Positions 58,301 through 64,000 of a DNA stretch of 64,000 nucleotides are shown one piece after another. The stretch is from NCBI GenBank assembly GCA_964525525.1, contig CAZGHD010000001.1:26323-90322 (forward strand), read 5' to 3'. Origin of the DNA: RGIG2161 sp964525525 (GTDB lineage: Bacteria; Bacillota; Clostridia; Oscillospirales; CAG-272). The translations under genes were made by a program, and so were the position numbers. Positions within the stretch are counted from its first letter, which is position 1. The number at the start of each line of letters is the position of its first letter. Under the pieces are notes generated by a model that did not search any database, had not been told where the DNA came from, and worked only from the letters and a program-made list of their open reading frames with translations.

Positions 58301-58358
58301 TTGTTGATAACTCAACAACTAAATGTTATTATACCACATACTTGTTGATGTGTCAACA
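58301..58358 (-). promoter_or_regulatory. Consensus promoter with two matched operators (adh operon)
   Basis: Minus strand: TTGACA (complement of 58351-58356), 17-bp spacer, TATAAT (complement of 58328-58333). Two inverted repeats of the form TTGTTGA-N4-TCAACA(A) lie at 58301-58318 and 58342-58358. The first to be met overlaps the -35, the other lies downstream of the start. Centres are 41 bp apart, close to four helical turns, so two repressor dimers could sit on one face or loop. The regulator is not encoded nearby. Confidence 0.8.
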
Positions 58359-58373
58359 TTTGGGATAAAAAAT

Positions 58374-58401
58374 AACTGCCCGACGTGTGTCGGGCAGTTA
58401 A
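58374..58401 (-). terminator. Terminator of the CofE-like gene
   Basis: AACTGCCCGAC (58374-58384) pairs with 58389-58399; TTATTTTTTA follows on the minus strand. Confidence 0.9.
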
Positions 58402-58409
58402 TATACGAA

Positions 58410-59600
58410 TTACTCTGCGTAGTTATCGAAATAACCCTGAATGAATACGATGGGAGTACCCTTGTCGCCGGAACCTGAGGTGAGGTCGCAGAGCGAACCG
58501 ATAAGGTCGGTCAGGCGGCGGGGAGTAGTACCCTGAGACTCCATAGAGCCGACGAGGTTATCACTCTTTTCCTTGATGAAGCCTGCGATAGCGGCTTTAA
58601 GCTCGTCACCCGAGAGGTGAGCGAAGTTATTATCTGCAAGATACTTGATCTTAACCTCGTTGGGAGTACCGGCGAGGCCGGGGGTGTACGCGGGGGAAAC
58701 TACCGGGTCGGCAAGCTCCCAGATCTTACCTACGGGATCTTTAAACGCACCGTCGCCGTATACCATAACTTCAACGTTCTTGCCGGTCTCTGCCATCATC
58801 TTGTCGTGAACTGCGCTAACGAACGCCTCGCAGTTGTTGGGGAACAGCTTAACGGTTTCCTCGGTTGCTTTGTTGGAGCCGAGAAGACCGTACGCTTCGT
58901 TACAGCCGGAGCCGTTTACAGGAGCGTTCATAATATCGCAGAGAGTGCAGATGCGGTTGCCGCCTGCTGCCTCGAGAATACGCTTGGTGCGCGCTCTGGT
59001 GTGAATGTCGCAGGTGATAACGTCCTTGGTATAATCAAGAATAACCTTTGCGTTGTTAGCGAAAATGATCTCTGCTTCAGCGCCTTCCTCTTCGATAAGA
59101 GACTTGTAGTAAGAAACGTAATCAACGCCTGTGAAGGTGTGCTTGTTCTCGCCGAAGATCTCGCGGTAACGATTAAGGTCAAGTACGTCAGAGTAGGGAT
59201 TGATTCCAGACTCGTCAAGCTGGTCGAGAGAGATAAGGTGGTTACCTACCTCGTCAGAGGGGTAGCTGAGCATAAGGGTGATCTTTTTAGCTCCGCGAGC
59301 TATACCGCGAAGGCAGATAGCGAAACGGTTACGGCTGAGAATCGGGAAAATAACGCCGATGTGCTCACCGCCGAGCTTGTTCTTTACGTCCTCTGCTATG
59401 TTGTCTACAGTTGCATAGTTACCCTGCGCTCTTGCAACAACCGCCTCGGTTACGGCGATGATGTCGCGGTCGCGGATAGCAAAGCCTTCTGCTTTTGACG
59501 CGTTGAGTACAGACTCACAAACGATAGTGACAAGATCGTCACCGTCGCGGATTATGGGAGCGCGGATACCGCGCGAGATAGTACCGACTGTTCTTTCCAT
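58410..59600 (-). CDS. Coenzyme F420-0:L-glutamate ligase family protein (CofE-like)
   Basis: 396 residues related to the F420 gamma-glutamyl ligase fold: RDRDIIAVTEAVVARAQGN, the SRNRFAICLRGIARGAKKITLMLSYPSDEVGN block, and DVITCDIHTRARTKRIL. It is longer than archaeal CofE (about 250) through its C-terminal half (VYGDGAFKDPVGKIWELADPVVSPAYTPGL). F420 is not known in most Clostridia, and no other F420 gene is present, so the real substrate is probably a different glutamyl acceptor. Single gene with its own promoter and terminator. Confidence 0.82.
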   Translation of the reverse strand: MERTVGTISRGIRAPIIRDGDDLVTIVCESVLNASKAEGFAIRDRDIIAVTEAVVARAQGNYATVDNIAEDVKNKLGGEHIGVIFPILSRNRFAICLRGIARGAKKITLMLSYPSDEVGNHLISLDQLDESGINPYSDVLDLNRYREIFGENKHTFTGVDYVSYYKSLIEEEGAEAEIIFANNAKVILDYTKDVITCDIHTRARTKRILEAAGGNRICTLCDIMNAPVNGSGCNEAYGLLGSNKATEETVKLFPNNCEAFVSAVHDKMMAETGKNVEVMVYGDGAFKDPVGKIWELADPVVSPAYTPGLAGTPNEVKIKYLADNNFAHLSGDELKAAIAGFIKEKSDNLVGSMESQGTTPRRLTDLIGSLCDLTSGSGDKGTPIVFIQGYFDNYAE

Positions 59601-59652
59601 TATATATACGTCCTTTCAGAATGATTTTCTATATTAATTATCTTACGTAGAA

Positions 59653-59681
59653 ATTATATTCTATATTCAAAAAAAATTCAA
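59653..59681 (-). promoter_or_regulatory. Promoter of the CofE-like gene
   Basis: Minus strand: TTGAAT (complement of 59676-59681), 17-bp spacer, TATAAT (complement of 59653-59658). Confidence 0.75.
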
Positions 59682-59728
59682 GAGAAATACGATAAATAAT
59701 AATCGCCATAAGTAAAATGTATAACGGA

Positions 59729-59753
59729 ATTGCCCCGTTTGAAACGGAGCAAT
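59729..59753. terminator. Hairpin downstream of the DUF11 gene
   Basis: AATTGCCCCGTTT and its near-complement form a 12-bp stem with one mismatch. The T-run lies on the plus side, so as a terminator for the minus-strand DUF11 gene it is weak; it may still end or stabilise that transcript. Confidence 0.5.
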
Positions 59754-59766
59754 TCAAATTTTTTTA

Positions 59767-60621
59767 TCAGATAGTGCCGGTTACGGTAAGGACGGTGACG
59801 CCGGGTGTGATTATCCACGCGCCGGTCTCGCTGTCCTGGCTAAAGGTCGCAGCGGGAACGGTTATTCGTCCGGGCACGGTGGAGAATACTCCTGTGGTTT
59901 CGTTATAGGTGTAATCGGTGCCGGGGGAGAGTACCGTGCCGTCATATGACACCGTTATGCCGGTGAGTGCGGGGTCAAAAACGTCGGTCAGGGTAACGTC
60001 GTCGGTAGCAACTGCCGCCGTGTTTCCTGTGTTCTGTATCGTGAAGGTGTAGGTGACCGTTCCGTTTTCGGTTACGGGCACGGGAGAGATGGATTTCGTA
60101 ATGGTGAGCGCGGGCTCTTCTTCGGGTGATACTGTTTCGCTTACCGTGATGGGGGCAATTATGCCGCAACCGGAAATAGTTGCGGTATTTACGATAGATG
60201 CCTCTGCGTCAAGAGGTGCGAACTGATTTACCTCTGCTTCGTAAATGAGTATCAGGTTGCTGCTTGCGGGTACGGTAAGTCCTGATATTACGAGCGGAGG
60301 ACCTGCAGTCACGGTCGGCGCCGGCTGAAGTACGCCGCCTGCGTACACGCGTATCGAACCGTCAACATATGTGAGAGGATAAAGCGTATCGGTGCCGAAT
60401 TCGTATGCGCCGAGATCGTCGGTAACGGTGATGCCGGAAAGCGGGGTTGTACCGGAATTGACTATGCTGATAACGTAGGTAACGTCGTCAAAGCGCGTGT
60501 AGTCGTCCATTACCGCGGTTTTTGTGGCGCTGAGTGCCTCAAGTATCTCGCCTACCGCTACGTTTGAATTTATAATTGAATCGTTATAAGAAAGCTGTGC
60601 CTGGTTTGTAAATTGTGCCAT
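59767..60621 (-). CDS. DUF11-domain protein, possible spore-surface protein
   Basis: 284 residues (MAQFTNQAQLSYNDSIINSNVAVGEILEALSATKTAV). It has two DUF11-type beta modules: DVTYVISIVNSGTTPLSGITVTDDLG (about 47-72) and GTVTYTFTIQNTGNTAAVATDDVTLTDVFDPAL (about 187-220), each followed by a Thr/Val-rich beta stretch. DUF11 repeats usually occur in large secreted surface proteins, but this protein has no signal peptide, anchor or sorting signal. A sigma-K-like promoter upstream (60673-60700) would place it in the mother cell, which fits a coat or exosporium component. That is a hypothesis. Confidence 0.75.
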   Translation of the reverse strand: MAQFTNQAQLSYNDSIINSNVAVGEILEALSATKTAVMDDYTRFDDVTYVISIVNSGTTPLSGITVTDDLGAYEFGTDTLYPLTYVDGSIRVYAGGVLQPAPTVTAGPPLVISGLTVPASSNLILIYEAEVNQFAPLDAEASIVNTATISGCGIIAPITVSETVSPEEEPALTITKSISPVPVTENGTVTYTFTIQNTGNTAAVATDDVTLTDVFDPALTGITVSYDGTVLSPGTDYTYNETTGVFSTVPGRITVPAATFSQDSETGAWIITPGVTVLTVTGTI

Positions 60622-60672
60622 AGTTTCTCCTTTTGAGATTTTTTATTGCGGGGGCTTTTGTCCCCGCATTTA

Positions 60673-60700
60673 CATTCTATGGCATATGGACAGGTTTTGT
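60673..60700 (-). promoter_or_regulatory. Candidate sigma-K promoter of the DUF11 gene
   Basis: Minus strand: AC (complement of 60699-60700), 17-bp spacer, CATAGAATG (complement of 60673-60681), against the sigma-K consensus AC-N17-CATAnnnTA, one mismatch. No vegetative promoter is visible in the gap. A GCGGGG/CCCCGC hairpin (about 60649-60667) lies in the leader. The consensus is short, so chance matches occur. Confidence 0.4.
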
Positions 60701-60708
60701 GACAAAAT

Positions 60709-61989
60709 TTATACGTGATCCATCGGGTCGATACCCATCATCGGGAGTATCCTCATAAGCGTGATTCGATGTCGCATATAAGAGTGGTATCTTATTGCGT
60801 CCTCTAAAAATTCAGGACTAACGTCTACTTCCTCTGGAGTAGTTGGCGCGCCCGCTGTCTTCATCAGCTTGACAAGAGCTTCGTCGTCAGGCAGAAGCTC
60901 AAGTATCACGCGGCGGATGTTTTGCCACTCGGACTCGATCTTTCGGGGATCTATATTTTCTGTTACCGTCGGCTCGTTTAATTTCTTTACGTCGGGGTGA
61001 ATCTCGGGCGCGTAATGCGCGTAGACCTCGCTCCAGTCGGTCTTGTCTTCGGTGCAGGTGACGGAATCGAATTTTTCCGCAAGACTTCTGTATATGCGGT
61101 TACAGTACACTGTTCCGACCGCTACCTTTCTGCCGTGGAAATCGGGCCAGATGCCATCGAGAACCTTGTGACATTCAAGATAGTGGGAGATTATATGCTC
61201 CGCACCGCTGGCGGGACGGGAGGATGCGGCGAGCTTCATTGCAAGTCCTGTCATAATAAGAGATTCCATTATCGAGCCTGCCGCTTCTTCGCTCTCCTCG
61301 GTAACTCTATCGGCAAGAGATACGATTTTATCGGTTGCGGCTTTGGTTATCGCGGCAATTTTTTCGCAGTAATATTCACCCGAGATCAAACGGGAGATCT
61401 CCCAGTCCACGAGTCCTATGTATTTGGCTATCATATCCCCGAATCCCGAAGATTTGAGGATGCTCGGAGCTTTTGCGAGGATCTTGGTATCCGCGATTAT
61501 TACCGCGGGTTGTGCCGCCTGCCAGGATGATTTGAAACCGTTTTGAATTATCGGCGCGGTGTCTGATGCAAAGCCGTCCATTGACGGGGCGGTGGCGAAT
61601 ATGCAGAATTTCTTTTTCAGCTCATACGAGGTTACACGGCAAATGTCGTTGAGCGAGCCTGTGCCGACCGAAATTATCGCGTCAACGTCCGAGGCGAGCG
61701 CCTCTACCTCACGAACACTTTCTGCCATCGCGTATTTCATATTTTCGTATATTAACTGCTTGACGGAAAATCCTGCACGGTCAAGGCTCTCGAGAATTCC
61801 GTCTGCGGCAGAGAGTGTGTTTCTGTCCGCGACGAGCAGGAGATTTTTGCCAAAACCGGCCTCCGCGAGTATTTCACCCGTGCGCGGGGTGATACAGCTT
61901 TCTATTTCAACTCTTTCGGTATCAAAGGTATGGACTCTGCCGCAGGGGCAGTTTTCAAGACTTTTTAATATTTTTTTCAGATCCATCAT
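60709..61989 (-). CDS. sn-Glycerol-1-phosphate dehydrogenase (AraM/EgsA family)
   Basis: 426 residues from ATG 61989, with AAGGAC upstream. Family blocks: VDAIISVGTGSLNDICRVTSYELKKKFCIFATAPSMDGFASDTAPII (about 115-160, NAD and metal binding), MIAKYIGLVDWEISRLISGEYYCE and SGAEHIISHYLECHKVLDG with metal-binding His. The Bacillus homologue AraM makes glycerol-1-phosphate, the archaeal-type stereoisomer, used for heptaprenylglyceryl phosphate. No PcrB-like synthase is in the window. Single gene with its own promoter. Confidence 0.9.
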   Translation of the reverse strand: MMDLKKILKSLENCPCGRVHTFDTERVEIESCITPRTGEILAEAGFGKNLLLVADRNTLSAADGILESLDRAGFSVKQLIYENMKYAMAESVREVEALASDVDAIISVGTGSLNDICRVTSYELKKKFCIFATAPSMDGFASDTAPIIQNGFKSSWQAAQPAVIIADTKILAKAPSILKSSGFGDMIAKYIGLVDWEISRLISGEYYCEKIAAITKAATDKIVSLADRVTEESEEAAGSIMESLIMTGLAMKLAASSRPASGAEHIISHYLECHKVLDGIWPDFHGRKVAVGTVYCNRIYRSLAEKFDSVTCTEDKTDWSEVYAHYAPEIHPDVKKLNEPTVTENIDPRKIESEWQNIRRVILELLPDDEALVKLMKTAGAPTTPEEVDVSPEFLEDAIRYHSYMRHRITLMRILPMMGIDPMDHV

Positions 61990-62017
61990 GCGTTTGTCCT
62001 TATAAATATTTGAGTCA

Positions 62018-62046
62018 ATTATATCATAATATCGGCGGATAATCAA
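62018..62046 (-). promoter_or_regulatory. Promoter of the glycerol-1-phosphate dehydrogenase gene
   Basis: Minus strand: TTGATT (complement of 62041-62046), 17-bp spacer, TATAAT (complement of 62018-62023). Confidence 0.75.
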
Positions 62047-62094
62047 TAAGCGCGCGGAGGATAATAAATAAAAATAAGCAGAGTCGGAGGCAGT

Positions 62095-63309
62095 ATGTAC
62101 ACTAAAAAAATGCTTTGTGAGGCAGAGAATTTAAAAGATGAAATAATAAGATACAGAAGAACGATACATCGCTTGGCAGATGTGGGATTTGATGTTTGTA
62201 AAACAACGGGTTTTATAAAAAATGAGCTTAAAAACATCGGGATAGACGCTGCAACTTGCGGACGCGCGGGAGTTGTTGCGGAGCTGGGACAAAAAAATCC
62301 CGAGAAGGTGTTTTTGCTCCGCGCGGATATTGACGCGCTCACGATAAAAGAGGATAGCGGTACGGAATTCTCCGCGCAAAACGGAAATATGCACGCGTGC
62401 GGACACGATATGCACGCCGCTATGCTGCTCGGCGCGGCGAGAATTTTGAAGCGTTATGAGAACGAGATAAACGGCAGAATAAAACTGATGTTTCAGCCGG
62501 CGGAGGAGCTTCTTGAAGGCGCGGAGGATATGATACGCGCTGGCGTGCTTGATAACCCGTCGGTCGACGCGGCGATGATGGTGCACGTTATGACCGGAGT
62601 GAAGATCCAGACCGGGACTCTGATAGTTTCGTCGGCAGGGGAAAGCGCACCGTCGGCGGATTATTTTACTATAACCGTAAAGGGCGCGGGGTGCCACGGA
62701 GCTATGCCGAATACAGGTAGAGATCCGATAATCGCGGCGGCGCATATCCTTACTGCACTCGGGGAGCTTTCCTCCCGCGAGCTTGCAATGAACGACAAAG
62801 CGGTGATAACCGTCGGGAGCATCACGGCGGGAGACAGCGCTAACGTGATACCCGACACCGCCGTGATGCGCGGAAGTATGCGGGCATTTGGAACTGACGT
62901 GAGGGATTATCTAAAAAAAAGACTGCGCGAAATTTCGGTCACTGTCGGCGCGGCTTTCCGCACGGAGGTGGAGCTTTCTTTTGACGCGGGATGCCCGCCG
63001 CTTAAAAACGATTCCGCGCTGTCCTCGCTCATAGGTGGGTATCTCAAAGAGCTGGTCGGATGCTCCGGCGTACTGTTTTCAAATGAGCTTGACGGCGACG
63101 GAAAACGGGTAGCAGGCTCGGAGGATTTTGCATACGTCAGCCAAAAAGTTCCGTCGGTAATGCTTGCGATAGCCGCAGGAGAGCCGGATAACGGCTTTTC
63201 TTATCCTCTGCATCACCCCAAGGTCACGTTTGATGAATCCGTACTCCCTCTCGGCGCGGCGGCGTATGCGTATTCTGCTATGAGATGGCTTTACGAAAAA
63301 AATACTTGA
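62095..63309 (+). CDS. M20 family amidohydrolase (hippurate hydrolase-like)
   Basis: 404 residues. Metal-site motifs: LRADIDALTIKE, HACGHDMHAAMLLGAARIL (about 102-120), FQPAEELLEGAEDMI, and the C-terminal VAGSEDFAYVSQKVPSVMLAIAAG and YPLHHPKVTFDES. The lid/dimerisation domain starts near ADYFTITVKGAGCHGAMPNTGRDPI. Members cleave N-acyl amino acids, hippurate or similar amides. GGAGG precedes the ATG. The stop codon lies within the -35 element of the next transcription unit. Confidence 0.92.
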   Translation: MYTKKMLCEAENLKDEIIRYRRTIHRLADVGFDVCKTTGFIKNELKNIGIDAATCGRAGVVAELGQKNPEKVFLLRADIDALTIKEDSGTEFSAQNGNMHACGHDMHAAMLLGAARILKRYENEINGRIKLMFQPAEELLEGAEDMIRAGVLDNPSVDAAMMVHVMTGVKIQTGTLIVSSAGESAPSADYFTITVKGAGCHGAMPNTGRDPIIAAAHILTALGELSSRELAMNDKAVITVGSITAGDSANVIPDTAVMRGSMRAFGTDVRDYLKKRLREISVTVGAAFRTEVELSFDAGCPPLKNDSALSSLIGGYLKELVGCSGVLFSNELDGDGKRVAGSEDFAYVSQKVPSVMLAIAAGEPDNGFSYPLHHPKVTFDESVLPLGAAAYAYSAMRWLYEKNT

Positions 63310-63334
63310 CATTTCCTGCGTGATGTGGTAATAT
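63306..63334 (+). promoter_or_regulatory. Strong promoter overlapping the end of the M20 gene
   Basis: TTGACA (63306-63311), 17-bp spacer, TAATAT (63329-63334). The M20 TGA is part of the -35. Confidence 0.78.
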
Positions 63335-63370
63335 AGTATCACAAAATAAATGCCAAAGGAGGCGAATAAT

Positions 63371-63424
63371 ATGACAAACTTATATTTATCGGGTGTCGTA
63401 TCTTTCGCCGAGTGGGCGAAGTAG
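63371..63424 (+). CDS. 17-aa ORF, leader peptide or small protein
   Basis: ATG 63371 starts MTNLYLSGVVSFAEWAK and stops with TAG. AAAGGAGG sits at the ideal eight-base spacing, and a consensus-like promoter lies 37 bp upstream, so strong translation is expected. The end of the ORF is itself a hairpin (TTCGCC/GGCGAA). Two terminators follow (63453 and 63495). It may be an attenuation leader for the gene at 63584, although there is no run of one regulatory codon, or a free small peptide. Function unknown. Confidence 0.6.
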   Translation: MTNLYLSGVVSFAEWAK

Positions 63425-63452
63425 TTTAATTTAAAGCAATAAACGCATTTTT

Positions 63453-63478
63453 ACGCACCCGAGTCGGGTGCGTTTTTA
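63453..63478 (+). terminator. Terminator 1 after the 17-aa ORF
   Basis: ACGCACCCG (63453-63461) pairs with CGGGTGCGT (63465-63473), followed by TTTTTA. Confidence 0.9.
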
Positions 63479-63494
63479 TATTTTTTGATCTTTT

Positions 63495-63520
63495 AGCACC
63501 CATGCGGTGCTTTTTGTTTT
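63495..63520 (+). terminator. Terminator 2 (tandem)
   Basis: AGCACC (63495-63500) pairs with GGTGCT (63506-63511), followed by TTTTGTTTTT. Confidence 0.75.
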
Positions 63521-63583
63521 TCGTGGATTGCGGCGCAAAAATATAAGTTTCAACGGAAAATAACGCTGAAAGAAGGAATGTAA

Positions 63584-64000
63584 ATGAAACGGCTTAAAAG
63601 CAAACTGCTCAAAATGGAGCCCAACACAGAGACGTACTCCGAAATGTACGACGGGCTTATGTCGTGCGTTGACCCGGGTATGCCGCCGATCCCCGAATAT
63701 AACCCTACGTATTATAACGACGACGTAGGATTTGAGATCACGGGGACGCACAAGCGCGCGCAGGACAAACCGACCGTTACGGTGATAATTCCGTACGACA
63801 AAATTATAAAAGACACGGAAGGGGATATGTACATGAAAAGACTTAGATATTTTCTGCAGGGAATGGACAACAATACGGCGACTTACAAAGAAATGTACGA
63901 GGGGAAAATGATAGCTTTCATAGAGCCGAAGATAAAACACGGTAACGAGGGAGCAGAGGAAGATCCGCTTGAACCCGAGGTACATCTTCTTCCCCGTTAT
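63584..64000 (+). CDS. Unknown protein with duplicated modules (runs off right edge)
   Basis: An open plus-strand frame from ATG 63584 (AAGAAGGA upstream) to the window edge, 139 residues so far. It begins MKRLKSKLLKMEPNTETYSEMYDGLMS. From 63833, in frame, comes a diverged copy: MKRLRYFLQGMDNNTATYKEMYEGKMI. The second copy is also preceded by a GGAAGGGGATATGTAC stretch resembling the ribosome site of the first, as if two tandem genes fused when a TAA became TAC. The rest is Pro/Asp/Glu-rich (PGMPPIPEYNPTYYNDD). No signal peptide and no family recognised. The long minus-strand frame across it is a shadow. Confidence 0.65.
   Translation, partial: MKRLKSKLLKMEPNTETYSEMYDGLMSCVDPGMPPIPEYNPTYYNDDVGFEITGTHKRAQDKPTVTVIIPYDKIIKDTEGDMYMKRLRYFLQGMDNNTATYKEMYEGKMIAFIEPKIKHGNEGAEEDPLEPEVHLLPRY

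Noticed and set aside
63476..63985. Long minus-strand frame at the right edge
   Set aside because: It is antisense to the plus-strand gene at 63584, crosses two terminators and has no ribosome site or recognisable protein.

Overview
The window looks like chromosomal DNA of an anaerobic, endospore-forming gut-type member of the Clostridia (Bacillota), probably near the Oscillospirales or a related order. Support comes from spoVAC, spoVAD and spoVAE, a rimP-nusA-ylxR-ylxQ-infB operon in the Firmicutes order, an ECF sigma factor whose first residues (MENGASSYRRF) belong to a clostridial family, near-consensus 17-bp-spaced promoters, and AGGAGG ribosome binding sites. No tRNA, rRNA, CRISPR array or transposase gene was found. 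Placement below class level is inference.

Layout. 1-3.7 kb: 5' end of an ECF sigma gene (minus strand), then a MarR regulator - FakB-type DegV - FakA operon (host fatty-acid kinase) with a consensus promoter and a palindromic operator. 3.8-6.7 kb: a glutathione peroxidase - DUF2156 - GNAT - OhrR-like operon, with an OhrR-type palindrome over the promoter. 6.7-14.3 kb: flavin reductase, FAD/Rieske oxidoreductase, sugar-phosphate isomerase-like TIM barrel, CPBP protease plus methyltransferase, a TIGR04076-SGNH fusion, and a MutS-like ATPase operon with two small genes. 14.3-14.8 kb: a hairpin-rich intergenic cassette with an MITE-like inverted-repeat element. 14.8-21.3 kb: an 865-aa ECF sigma factor fused to a large putative sensor, followed upstream by a heterodimeric ABC exporter; both units start with the same 46-bp promoter block. 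21.3-31.5 kb (minus strand): small alarmone synthetase, tcdA-mtnA-metH, and the infB/nusA operon. 31.5-36.1 kb (plus strand): lipoprotein, histidine phosphatase, large membrane-anchored secreted protein. 36.2-44.2 kb: spoVAE-spoVAD and spoVAC, separated by about 6 kb of opposite-strand genes (DMP19-like protein, Cys-repeat lipoprotein, beta-propeller-like protein, HAD, SGNH, amidohydrolase). A diverged copy of the spoVAC 3' end lies inside this block as a rearrangement scar. 44.5-53.7 kb (plus strand): HtrA protease, two-component system overlapping pyrE, DinG-like helicase with a Cas4-like nuclease, uridine-kinase-like P-loop protein, radical SAM enzyme, sialidase-like protein. 53.7-62.0 kb (minus strand): AEC transporter; an alcohol dehydrogenase - DegV - fatty-aldehyde-type dehydrogenase operon under two matched operators (its degV is frameshifted); CofE-like ligase; DUF11 protein with a possible sigma-K promoter; glycerol-1-phosphate dehydrogenase. 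62.1-64.0 kb: an M20 peptidase, a strongly signalled 17-aa ORF with tandem terminators, and the start of an unknown protein made of two duplicated modules.

Themes. Two loci concern lipid acyl chains: the FakA/FakB operon, and the ADH-ALDH-DegV operon that could supply fatty acids to it. Two loci concern peroxide or redox sensing: the OhrR-gpx operon and the flavin reductase with a palindromic operator. The strongest candidate for an undescribed system is the ECF sigma-sensor fusion with its promoter-sharing ABC exporter. The split spoVA operon is the clearest record of past rearrangement.
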